From positions 1,221,594 through 1,285,593 of the forward strand of contig NZ_JAELVF020000001.1 of assembly GCF_018101125.2 (NCBI RefSeq): a stretch of 64,000 bases of DNA, read 5' to 3'. Positions 36,501 to 51,069 of the stretch are shown piece after piece (position 1 is the stretch's first letter; every line of letters begins with the position of its first letter). Made by a program: the position numbers and the translations under genes. This stretch comes from Streptomyces tardus. Lineage in GTDB: Bacteria; Actinomycetota; Actinomycetes; Streptomycetales; Streptomycetaceae. The notes beneath the pieces were generated by a model, which saw only the letters and a list, made by a program, of their open reading frames with translations, was not told the DNA's origin and searched no databases.

Positions 36501-36731
36501 GGGGAGGCCCTGACCCGCGGCACCGGCGACGTGCTCGCCCTGGTCGAGGCCCAGGGACACCGCTGCGCCACACCGGACCGGATCCCCACGCCCGGACTGC
36601 TGACCGGGCTCGCGGGCATCGGCTACGGGTTGCTCCGCCTCGCGCACCCGCGCTCCGTACCCTCCGTGCTCCTGCTGGAACACCCGCTGGAGGAACCACC
36701 GGGCCGCTCCGGCGGGCGGCCCCGCACCTGA
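33525..36731 (+). CDS. Class II lanthipeptide synthetase LanM with degenerate zinc site
   Basis: 1068 residues from GTG 33525; an in-frame ATG at 33471 would add 18 residues and overlap the palindrome. The dehydratase (DUF4135) half is intact: LVYKPRPLS near 303, DMHYENLIACG near 379, DAETLLHTG near 396, RLYATLLEES near 545. The C-terminal LanC-like half has GLAQGYCGVALFLAQ, ASGNTGAL and GFAEGAAGIGWAL, but the zinc ligands are changed: SWTNGIAG has Thr928 where Cys is expected, and SLGHGTLG has Gly965 before the retained His966 where Cys-His is expected. It may dehydrate Ser/Thr but be impaired in thioether cyclisation. The precursor lies downstream at 36939. Confidence 0.92.
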   Translation: MIETASLQLPQSAGLPLAWWARALSLAERLAAPNPPQPAGVSTGPAPWEAGDAEGFAARLAHLEVDTAAARALTEEAPERLAARAAKPMWAEYAELALDAVDRLPGADDTGTAGVFAAERAESAEGAGAVEGPEVFAPVVRPFTTLAANRLDVALEGLPAAEQDVWRRAFEQRLVHRLVRLAGRTLVLELDAARRAGRLAGADSRRRFRSFVEELRTGEGLGRLLARYPVLARMLAQTSLDAAEATAELVLRFRADRDALVAELLDGRDPGALLGVDLGQGDPHQGGRSVAILAFADGARLVYKPRPLSQHALLDELAAWFGTKAPGVRPRTPRTVRRQGYGWLEFVAHRWCRSLGEAAAFYRRQGALLALLYALDGADMHYENLIACGDQPVLVDAETLLHTGLPEPNTAGADPAGEALRASVHRTCLLPHLLIGEQGALDISALGRSADGTFPSEGLNWQDCGTDVMRVVRGPVLSPAAQNHPLPEDRPLGRADHRAVLLEGFRTGYAAIAEHRAELEAPDGPLLTWADSPARLIARPTRLYATLLEESTHPSLLGDALARDSVFSVLWSESLADGARRRLIEQETADMWRGDVPLFVHRPSGTGVRSADGTWLPDLLPVAALTAVRRKLARLDEVDCLDQEWIVRATLAAGSAGFPGARPRSELAVVPVPTAGAAPSRLLAAAAGIADEIAARAVRAGGRANWLGLEQVSGPHWAVLPMGAGLAQGYCGVALFLAQLNSLAGPGRYGTLAQESVRPLAPLLRALAAEPELAAPVGPGAYHGLGGVVHALLRLSRLTDERLLDSLPDALTALEHAVRHCPEPGLASGNTGALTAAVSAHRVTGDARALLLADRLADALTAQLSGPEQRGALGTGFAEGAAGIGWALLRYAELRPERARPHTAVAHALLRQAARETGPGTTLDLSWTNGIAGITAAAAALPGAPSDSRVERLAECGASFDLSLGHGTLGQLEALAVLAGPGGRDEELTARAGEALTRGTGDVLALVEAQGHRCATPDRIPTPGLLTGLAGIGYGLLRLAHPRSVPSVLLLEHPLEEPPGRSGGRPRT

Positions 36732-36780
36732 ACCCACCGACGCCGGGCCCCACTGCCCTGCAGTCACCAGCCCAACCCCC

Positions 36781-36806
36781 GGAGTCCGTCCGTCCCTTCG
36801 GACTCC
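36781..36806 (+). terminator. Hairpin after lanM
   Basis: GGAGTCCG (36781-36788) pairs with CGGACTCC (36799-36806) across a 10-base loop, about 50 bases after the lanM stop. It may terminate or attenuate transcription before the precursor gene, or stabilise the precursor mRNA 5' side. Confidence 0.5.
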
Positions 36807-36817
36807 ACGCACCACAC

Positions 36818-36869
36818 GCACCACCGAGCACCACACGCACGACCACGCACCACCGAGCACCACACGCAC
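36818..36869. repeat. Two 23-bp direct repeats in the lanM-precursor gap
   Basis: GCACCACCGAGCACCACACG, plus CAC, occurs at 36818-36840 and 36847-36869, period 29, inside a longer CACCAC-rich, purine-poor tract (36805-36892). It lies 70-120 bases before the precursor ATG and could hold operator sites or simply be slippage DNA. Confidence 0.75.
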
Positions 36870-36938
36870 CACCACGCGAACCACCCCTCGCGCCATCACG
36901 AGCAGTCCCACGCGATTGACGACACCCAGGAGCCAGAC

Positions 36939-37160
36939 ATGGACCAGCACCGCGACGCCGCCACCACCGCCAGATCCCACGGAGCGACCGAGGCCGTCGC
37001 CACCGAGCAGCAGGACGCCGCCGGCGGCATCACCCTCAAGGGCCGCAACGGTGCCTGCTCCCGGGCCCGCGCGCTCGCCGGGATGGTGCTGACCAGCGGC
37101 ATCGTCATCACGCTGAGCAGCGTGGACACTTCGGTCTCCGCCCCGATCGGCGGTGCCTGA
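36939..37160 (+). CDS. Putative lanthipeptide-type precursor peptide (single Cys)
   Basis: 73 residues, with AGGAG six bases before the ATG. The leader is charged and Ala/Thr/Gln-rich (MDQHRDAATTARSHG) and ends in a double-glycine-like DAAGG at 29-30. The presumed 43-residue core starts ITLKGRNGACSRAR and continues with a hydrophobic, Ser/Thr-rich stretch (MVLTSGIVITLSSVDTSVS). Only one Cys (40) is present against about ten Ser/Thr, so at most one lanthionine can form. It sits right after lanM and is followed by a strong terminator. No dedicated LanT or protease gene is near. The call rests on position, leader and composition. Confidence 0.7.
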   Translation: MDQHRDAATTARSHGATEAVATEQQDAAGGITLKGRNGACSRARALAGMVLTSGIVITLSSVDTSVSAPIGGA

Positions 37161-37185
37161 GCACGGCGCGTCCCCCGGGACGACA

Positions 37186-37225
37186 CCGCGCGGCGCGAGG
37201 CCTCAACGGGCTTCGCGCCGCGCGG
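37186..37225 (+). terminator. Terminator after the precursor gene
   Basis: CCGCGCGGCGCGA (37186-37198) pairs perfectly with TCGCGCCGCGCGG (37213-37225), 13 bp, starting 26 bases after the precursor stop. It separates the precursor from the LAL regulator. Confidence 0.85.
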
Positions 37226-37387
37226 CGTTGTGCCGGGGAAGCCCTGTGCCGGCCGGGGTGGCCCTGCCGCTCGACGGTCGGCGCCGGACGCGTGCGCTCC
37301 GGACACCCCTCGCAGCGCGCCCGGACCTCGGGACGAGTGTCACGCACCCTGCCGTCCGGGCAGGATTTCTGCTTATCATCCTCAATC

Positions 37388-40303
37388 ATGCGCTCCCATA
37401 CGCGTTCCCTGGTCGGGAGGGACCCTCAGCTGGAGCAGCTCGGCAATGCCCTCGCCGACGCCCGACAGGGACGCGGGGGCGTGGTCTTCGTCGTCGGCGA
37501 GGCCGGGGTCGGGAAGTCGCGGCTGGGCGCGGAGGCCGCCGGCGGCGCGCTGAACGACGGGATGCGAGTACTGCGCGGACGCAGCAGCACCACCGGACCG
37601 GCGGTGCCGTTCCGGCCGCTCACCGAGGCGCTGATGTCGCTCTTCCGCAGCGGCGACCCGCCCGACGGCGTCCTCCTCGGCCCCTACCGTCCGGCGCTGG
37701 GGCAGCTGATCCCGGACTGGTACACCGGCGAGCGCGAGAGCAGTTCCATGGTGGTGCTCGGCGAGGCGGTGCTGCGGCTGCTGCTCGCCTCCGCCCCGGA
37801 GCAGGGGCTGTTGCTGCTGCTGGAGGACCTGCACGACGCCGATCCGGAGACCCTGGGGGTCCTGGAGTACCTGGTCGACAACCTGGAGCACACCCCGTTG
37901 CTGCTCCTGGCCACCGTGCGCACCGATTTCAGCGACGCCCTCGACCTCGCCCAGTCCGCGCGGCGCCGCGGCGCGGCGGCGCTGTTGGAGCTGCCGCCGC
38001 TGACCCGCGCGCAGACCGGCGCCATGGCCGCAGCGCAGCTGGGCGTCGCGTCCCCCGAGGAGGTCCCCGAAGCGGTGCTCCAGCGGCTGTGGGAGGACAG
38101 CGCCGGAAGCCCGTACCTGATCGAGGAGTTGCTCCAGTCGATCATCGGGACCGGCGCGCTGGTCCAGGGCCCGGACGGCTGGCGGGCGGTCGGCGACGCA
38201 CGCGGTGACGTCTCCTCGACGCTGGCCCGGGGCATTCTGCGGCGCATCGACCGGCTCGGCGCCCAGGGCCTGACCCTGCTCTCGGCCGCCGCCGTGCTCG
38301 GACGGCGCTTCCCGCTGACCGTCCTCCAGCGCATGACCGACATCGACGACCGGGCACTGCTCACCCATCTCCACGCCGGGGTCGCCGCCCGGCTGGTCAT
38401 CCCCGACGAGCCCGCCCCCGACTGGTACTCCTTCCGGCACTCCCTCAGCATCGAGGCGCTGTTCACGCAGATGACGACGGGTCAGCGCGCCGAGCTGGCC
38501 CGGCGGGGAGCCGAGGCGGTGGAGGAGCTGCACCCCGGGCTGGAGGGCGACTGGTGCGTATTCGCGGCCGGACTGCGGGGCGAGGCCGGGGACCGGGAGC
38601 GGGCCGGGGACCTCTTCGCGCGGGCCGGGGCGCGGGCGCTGGCGACGGGCGCGCTCAGCTCCGCCGTCGCGCTGCTGACCCGGGCCGAGGGGCTGCTCGC
38701 CGGCGGCGGCCGGCCGCAGGCCCGTGCGGAGGTGCTGGAGAACCTGCTGCCCGCGCTGGCCGAGGCGGGGGACTTCACCCGCGCCTTCGACCTCGTCGAC
38801 GATCTGCGCACGCTGGACGGCTCCGGGCTCAGCCCGGCAAGGCTGGCCACCGTGCACACCCGGTTGGCCAAGGTGGCCCACCTGGCGGGGCGTTGGAGCG
38901 ACGGCAACCGGCAGATCGAACGGGCCAGGGCGGAGCTGGCCCTCGCCCCGGACGAGGCCGAGGCCGCCGCCGTCGACGTGACCGCCGCGTACCTGGCACT
39001 GGACACCCCCGGCCCGGGCCGCACCCAGCAGGCGGAGACGCTCGCGCTGTCGGCCGCCGCCGCGGCCGAACACCACAAACTGCCCGTGGTCGCCTGCCAG
39101 GCCTGGCAGTTGCTGGCCACCGTCGTCCGCGAACGCGATCCGGACCGCGCCAGGGCGATGCTGGAACAGGCCGGCGAGACCGCCGAACGGCACCGACTGC
39201 CGCTCCAGCGGATGTACGTGATGACGCGGCTCGGCGGCAACGCCTGGCTGGCCGAGGGGGATTCGGCCGGGCTCCGCGAGGCCCGCGAGGAGGCGCTGCG
39301 GCTCGGCTCGGTCAACGTGGTGCACACCGTGGACGGCATCCTGGTCCTGGACGCCGTGCTGCGCGGCGGGTACGCGGCGGCCGGGGAGGCGGCGGCCAAG
39401 TGCCTGGCCGTGGTCCGGCGGCTGCGGTTCGCGCCCACCGTGCGCTACGTGTTGACCGCGCAGGCCACGCTCGCCGCCCACCTCGGCGACCGCGCGGAGA
39501 TGGAGGCGCGGCTGGCGGACCTCACCGAGTGGGACGGCGCCGGATCACAGGAGGAGCCGCTGGGGTACGGGCTGGCCCGGGCGTTCTGCGCGCTGCTGGA
39601 GGAGAACCGCGAAAGGGCGGCCGAGGAACTGCGCACCGTACGCGCCCTGGAGGCGGACAACCCCTCCACCTTCCACCTCAGCGGCACCCACGGACTGGGG
39701 CTGCTGCTCGACGTGCTGTCCGGCGCCGCGGGCCGCGAGCGGTACCGGGAGGTGACCGCCACCGCCACGTCCCGGCTGCGCTGGAACCGGCAGTTCGTCA
39801 CGCTGGCCGACGCCGTCCTCCTCGGGGCCGAGGGCGAGGGAGCACGAGCCTCCGCGCGGGTGGCCGAGACCCAGTCCGAGCCGTACGCGATGGCACGGCA
39901 CCTGGGGCTGAGGCTGGTCGCGGACGCGGCGCGGCGGGACGGCTGGGGCGACCCGGTCAGCTGGCTGCGTCAGGCCGAGCACCACTTCCACGAGCTGAAC
40001 GTGCCGCCGGTCTCCAACGCCTGCCGGGCCGGGCTGCGGCAGTTGGGCGTATCGCTGCACCAGCACCGCAGCGGGACCAGCGGCATCCCGGAGGAGCTGC
40101 GGGCCCAGGGCGTGACGGTGCGGGAGTACGAGGTCTTCCGGCTCCTGGCGGAGCGGCTCAGCAACAAGGACCTCGCAGACCGGCTGTTCATCTCCCCGCG
40201 CACGGCGGAGAAGCACATCGCCAGTCTGATGGCCAAGGTCGGTGCCACCAACAGGGCCAATCTCTGCGCACGTTCGGCCGCCTTCCGGACCTCGGGCACC
40301 TGA
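37388..40303 (+). CDS. LAL-type (large ATP-binding) LuxR family transcriptional regulator
   Basis: 971 residues from ATG 37388. Near the N-terminus SLVGRDPQLEQL leads into an AAA/STAND ATPase with Walker A VVGEAGVGKSRLG (about 32-44) and Walker B LLLLLEDLHDAD. A long helical, TPR-like middle follows, then a C-terminal LuxR helix-turn-helix (VREYEVFRLLAERLSNKDLA, ISPRTAEKHIASLMAKVG). LAL proteins are pathway-specific activators, often of polyketide or RiPP clusters. The start has no evident ribosome site and lies just after an AT-rich TTATCAT, so the transcript may be leaderless. It is convergent with the MFS gene downstream. Confidence 0.9.
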   Translation: MRSHTRSLVGRDPQLEQLGNALADARQGRGGVVFVVGEAGVGKSRLGAEAAGGALNDGMRVLRGRSSTTGPAVPFRPLTEALMSLFRSGDPPDGVLLGPYRPALGQLIPDWYTGERESSSMVVLGEAVLRLLLASAPEQGLLLLLEDLHDADPETLGVLEYLVDNLEHTPLLLLATVRTDFSDALDLAQSARRRGAAALLELPPLTRAQTGAMAAAQLGVASPEEVPEAVLQRLWEDSAGSPYLIEELLQSIIGTGALVQGPDGWRAVGDARGDVSSTLARGILRRIDRLGAQGLTLLSAAAVLGRRFPLTVLQRMTDIDDRALLTHLHAGVAARLVIPDEPAPDWYSFRHSLSIEALFTQMTTGQRAELARRGAEAVEELHPGLEGDWCVFAAGLRGEAGDRERAGDLFARAGARALATGALSSAVALLTRAEGLLAGGGRPQARAEVLENLLPALAEAGDFTRAFDLVDDLRTLDGSGLSPARLATVHTRLAKVAHLAGRWSDGNRQIERARAELALAPDEAEAAAVDVTAAYLALDTPGPGRTQQAETLALSAAAAAEHHKLPVVACQAWQLLATVVRERDPDRARAMLEQAGETAERHRLPLQRMYVMTRLGGNAWLAEGDSAGLREAREEALRLGSVNVVHTVDGILVLDAVLRGGYAAAGEAAAKCLAVVRRLRFAPTVRYVLTAQATLAAHLGDRAEMEARLADLTEWDGAGSQEEPLGYGLARAFCALLEENRERAAEELRTVRALEADNPSTFHLSGTHGLGLLLDVLSGAAGRERYREVTATATSRLRWNRQFVTLADAVLLGAEGEGARASARVAETQSEPYAMARHLGLRLVADAARRDGWGDPVSWLRQAEHHFHELNVPPVSNACRAGLRQLGVSLHQHRSGTSGIPEELRAQGVTVREYEVFRLLAERLSNKDLADRLFISPRTAEKHIASLMAKVGATNRANLCARSAAFRTSGT

Positions 40304-40333
40304 CAGCGGTACCGCCGCGCCGGCCCGCCCACC

Positions 40334-40374
40334 GTCGTCGGCCCGTTGTCGTCGGCCCGTTGTCGTCGGCCGTT
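40334..40374. repeat. 14-bp tandem repeats in the LAL-MFS gap
   Basis: Unit GTCGTCGGCCCGTT, two exact copies (40334-40347, 40348-40361) and a third with one base lost. In the convergent intergenic region; no function seen. Confidence 0.75.
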
Positions 40375-40425
40375 CGGCCGGCTCGTCCCGCGTCGCCCGC
40401 TCGGCCGGCCAGCCCGTGCCGGGAG

Positions 40426-40478
40426 GCGCCGAACACGCGCCGAACACGCGCCGGGCACCCGCCGAACACGCGCCGGAC
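40426..40478. repeat. 11-bp tandem repeats in the LAL-MFS gap
   Basis: Unit GCGCCGAACAC repeated about 4.8 times with small changes (40426-40436, 40437-40447, 40448-40458, 40459-40469, partial). It adjoins the terminator of the MFS gene. The regular period of one helical turn is worth noting, but nothing else supports a function. Confidence 0.75.
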
Positions 40479-40510
40479 CGGCGTCCGGGGCTCCGCCCGA
40501 GTCGCCGGTC
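40476..40510 (-). terminator. Terminator of the MFS/NRPS operon
   Basis: GACCGGCG (40476-40483) pairs with CGCCGGTC (40503-40510), 8 bp with a 19-base loop that can pair further, directly after the MFS stop at 40517. Confidence 0.5.
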
Positions 40511-40516
40511 CCGGCC

Positions 40517-42016
40517 TCAGCGCATCTCCCGCACCGACCGGGAGGACAGCACCGCCAGCCCGGTCAACAGCAGGATCACTCCCACGAAGGAGAACAGGAG
40601 CGTCGGAGAGCGGCCCGCCAGCGCACCGCAGACGATCAGGGAGACCGGGGCCACTGCGTAACCGAGCACCATGTCCACCGAGATGACCCGACTGAGCACG
40701 TTCTGCGGGATGTTGCGCTGAATCCAACTGATCCCGTAGACGCCCTGGAAGCCGATGCCGAAGCCCATGGTCAGGACCACCGCCAGCACCGCCACGGTGG
40801 AATCCACCAGGCCCAGCACCGTCATCCCCATCGCCAGCCAGCCGGCCAGCGCCGCCACCAGCAGACCCACCCGGAGCCGGCCGCCGACCGCGCCGCCGGC
40901 CAGCGCACCGAGCAGAGCGCCGCCCGCGAGCGCCCCGTTGAGCAGTCCGAGGGTGGCCGAGCCGCCGCTGAGCACCTCGTTGGCGAGGGTGGCGAAGCCG
41001 ACCACGAAGGGCCCGGAGTAACAGAAGTTGATGGCGGTGTCGAGGGCGACGATCGTCCGCAGCCGCGGATCGCGCCAGGTGTACACGACGCCCTCACGGA
41101 TACGCGCACCGAGCGAGAGCTGGGCGGCAGGCCCGGGGTCGGGCTGCTGCTCCGCGCCGGTCTTCCCGCCATCGGCCTTCTCCGCGACCGCCTTCTCCTC
41201 GACGGAGCCCCGGGCGTCCGGGCTCTCCCCGGCGAGCGTCTTCTCGTCGCCGCCCGAAGTACGGTCGCCGGCACCGCTGTCGGGGGAACCCGACGCCGAT
41301 CCCGTTCCCGAGTCCGGGCCCGATTCCGAACCCGAGTCCGGGCCCGAGACCGCGGCCGACGAGGTGTCGGCGGAGCCGTCCTGCGCGTTCCGCTGCCGGG
41401 GGCGGATGGCGAGCACACACCAGCCGCAGACGGCGAAGCAGACCGCGTCGACCAGGAACGCCGCGGGCGCCCCGGTGAAGGCGATGACGGTGCCGCCGAT
41501 ACCCGGGCCGATCACCGCCGCGGTCCTGGCGCCCGCGCTGAGCAGGGCGTTGGCGGGCGGCAGAGTCTTCTCGTCGACCACCGACGGCAGGATCGCGACC
41601 CGTGCGGGATGGAAGAAGGCGTCCACGGTGCCGAAGGCCGCGGCGGCGGCGCAGAGCATCCAGACCGTCAGACCGTCGGCGAGCCCGATCAGTCCGACGG
41701 CCGCCATCAGCGCCGCGCGGGCGAAGCTGGAGACGGCCATCAGCGTACGGGTGGACCAGGTGTCCCCGAGGGTGCCGCCGACCAGCGTGAACAGCGCCCG
41801 GGGAACGGCCTGGAAGGCCAGCACGTACCCGAGGGCGAGAGTGGAGCCGGTCAGGGTCAGGGTGATCCAGGAGAAGGCGATGACGCTGAATCCGTCACCG
41901 AGCAGGGACAGCGACTGGCCCGCCCACAGCAGGCGGAAGTTCCGGTTGCGGGCGGGTGACCACAGCCGCGGCCGACTGTCGGCCTCTGGGTCGGGGGCGG
42001 CGAGGGTGCTGCTCAT
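40517..42016 (-). CDS. MFS exporter (EntS-like) with a long acidic Ser/Gly loop
   Basis: 499 residues. NFRLLWAGQSLSLLGDGFSV at the N-terminus is typical of the MFS_3/EntS family of siderophore, macrolide and peptide exporters; GGTLGDTWSTRTLM is the loop 2-3 motif. About ten to twelve helices are seen. Between helices 6 and 7 is a cytosolic insert of roughly 75 residues, Ser/Gly/Pro/Asp-rich (SGPDSGSESGPDSG, SPDSGAGD) then Glu/Lys-rich, encoded by short repeats. It is the last gene after the NRPS genes and the P450, so it probably exports the peptide product. Confidence 0.92.
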   Translation of the reverse strand: MSSTLAAPDPEADSRPRLWSPARNRNFRLLWAGQSLSLLGDGFSVIAFSWITLTLTGSTLALGYVLAFQAVPRALFTLVGGTLGDTWSTRTLMAVSSFARAALMAAVGLIGLADGLTVWMLCAAAAAFGTVDAFFHPARVAILPSVVDEKTLPPANALLSAGARTAAVIGPGIGGTVIAFTGAPAAFLVDAVCFAVCGWCVLAIRPRQRNAQDGSADTSSAAVSGPDSGSESGPDSGTGSASGSPDSGAGDRTSGGDEKTLAGESPDARGSVEEKAVAEKADGGKTGAEQQPDPGPAAQLSLGARIREGVVYTWRDPRLRTIVALDTAINFCYSGPFVVGFATLANEVLSGGSATLGLLNGALAGGALLGALAGGAVGGRLRVGLLVAALAGWLAMGMTVLGLVDSTVAVLAVVLTMGFGIGFQGVYGISWIQRNIPQNVLSRVISVDMVLGYAVAPVSLIVCGALAGRSPTLLFSFVGVILLLTGLAVLSSRSVREMR

Positions 42017-42096
42017 GTGCGGGCCTCTTCTTCGATGACGGGTGCCGGAAGGACGACGCCGGGCGGGCGGGCGGCGGGAGCCGGAGGGAGGGCTGC

Positions 42097-42126
42097 CCGC
42101 CCCGGCCGGGACGGCGGCCGGGGCGG
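42097..42126 (-). terminator. Hairpin between the P450 and MFS genes
   Basis: CCGCCCCGGCC (42097-42107) pairs with GGCCGGGGCGG (42116-42126), 11-12 bp, just after the P450 stop on the - strand. It may terminate or attenuate the NRPS-P450 message before the exporter gene. Confidence 0.65.
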
Positions 42127-42142
42127 CGGGTGCGCCGCCGGG

Positions 42143-43422
42143 TCAGTAGCGGACGGGCAGCGCCGTGAGGCTGCGGTTGAGCAGCGAGGGCTGCCACTCC
42201 ACAGCGTGTGGATCGCTCACCGCGAGCCCGGAGCCGCCGGTGACCAGACTGCGCACCGCGGCCACCGCCACCAGCCGGGCCAGTGCGGCACCGATGCAGA
42301 AGTGCGCACCGAAACCGAAGCCCAGATGGGTGGCGCCGGTGCGCCGTACGTCGAACCGGTCGGGATCGGGGAAGCGTTCCGGGTCCCGGTTCGCTGCGGC
42401 GGTCACCAGGAAGATCCGGTCGCCGGCGCGCACGGTGTGCCCGTCGAGTTCGAAGTCCCGGGCGGCGTTGCGGACCGAGAGCTTCGACGGGCCGTCCAGC
42501 CGCAGCGTCTCCTCGACCGCGCCCTGGGCGAGCTCCGGATCCGCGCGGACGGCGGCCAGTTGGTCGGGCCGACGGGCCAGCGCCAGCACGGTGTTGGCGA
42601 TGAGGTTGCTGGTGGTCTCGCCTCCCGCGAACGCCATCTGCGTGAGCATCCCGACGAACTCCTGCTCGGTGACCGAGTCGCCCACCCGGCCCTCGCCGAG
42701 CACCTTGCTGATCAGGTCCTCGCCCGGCTCGGCACGGCGTTTGGCGACCAGGTCCCCGAGGTAGTCCTCCAGGCTCACCAGCGCCTGGAGCGAGGCGCGG
42801 TACTCGCTCTCCTCCTGGGCGGTGCCGAGCACCAGATCGGCCACTCTGGCGTTCCAGTACCAGAAGGCCGCGGTGTCGGTGCGGGGAATGCCCAGCCAGC
42901 GGGCGAAGACCAGCGCCGGCAGGGGCTTGGCCACGTCGGCCATCAGATCGCCCTCGCGGCCGGGGGTCGCCCTGCGGGCGAGGATCGCCGCCGTGGCCTT
43001 CTCGGTGAAGGTCCGGTAGCGGTTCACCGTGCGGGCGGCGAAGGCCTCCTGGAAGACCTGGCGCAACCTGCGGTGCTGCGGCGGATCGTTGAAGACCATC
43101 CAGCGGGAGAGGATGCCGAAGGCGCGCTCGGCGTCGTCGCGGGCGCCCTGCGGCACCGCGTCCATCAACGGCCGGACGCGGTCTGCGGAGACGGCCCGCT
43201 CCCGCAGGCAGCGCATGACCTGGTCGTATCCGGTCACCATCCAGGAGTTGTGCACCGGGCTCCAGAACACCGGGGCGTGGTCGCGCAGTCGGTCGAGGTA
43301 GCCGTAGGGGTCGGCGACCATGTCCGGCGAGAGCAGATAGCGCTCGGTGAAGGCGGACGCGGCGCCTCGCACGGATGCAGTCGACGCGGTGCCCGGCACG
43401 GCCGCCGGGGGTGCGGGTGTGC

Positions 43423-43426
<4 letters not shown>
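42143..43426 (-). CDS. Cytochrome P450
   Basis: 427 residues. Oxygen-binding helix AGGETTSNL near 268, the EETLR ExxR motif near 306, and the haem-ligand loop [15 protein letters not shown] near 376 are all intact. It is a soluble bacterial P450 of the CYP105/107-like type, with an Ala/Thr/Pro-rich N-terminal tail of about 25 residues. The ATG overlaps the NRPS2 stop by four bases (ATGA), so it is coupled to the assembly line and probably hydroxylates or cross-links an amino acid on a carrier domain or the released peptide. The ferredoxin partner is not in the window. Confidence 0.95.
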
Positions 43427-50937
<7,511 letters not shown>

Positions 50938-50996
50938 GGTGGTACTCCGTTCCTGCGGATGGACGAGGGTGGCCGCCGTGCACGCGGCCGATGGCC

Positions 50997-51069
50997 CGAA
51001 GCCGGGGCCGGTAGCGGGGCCGGAAGCGGGGGCAAAGCCGGAGCCGGAAGCGGGGGTCGGAAGCCGGGG
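50997..51069. repeat. Imperfect GGAAGCCGGGG-type repeats between the two NRPS genes
   Basis: Variants of GCCGGAAGCGGGG / GAAGCCGGGG recur five to six times in the 132-bp gap directly after the NRPS1 stop. They look like slippage repeats. A functional role as an mRNA spacer cannot be excluded. Confidence 0.65.

Noticed and set aside
36805..36892. Possible CRISPR-like repeat array before the precursor gene
   Set aside because: Only two 23-bp copies separated by 6 bases of similar sequence; no spacers and no cas genes.
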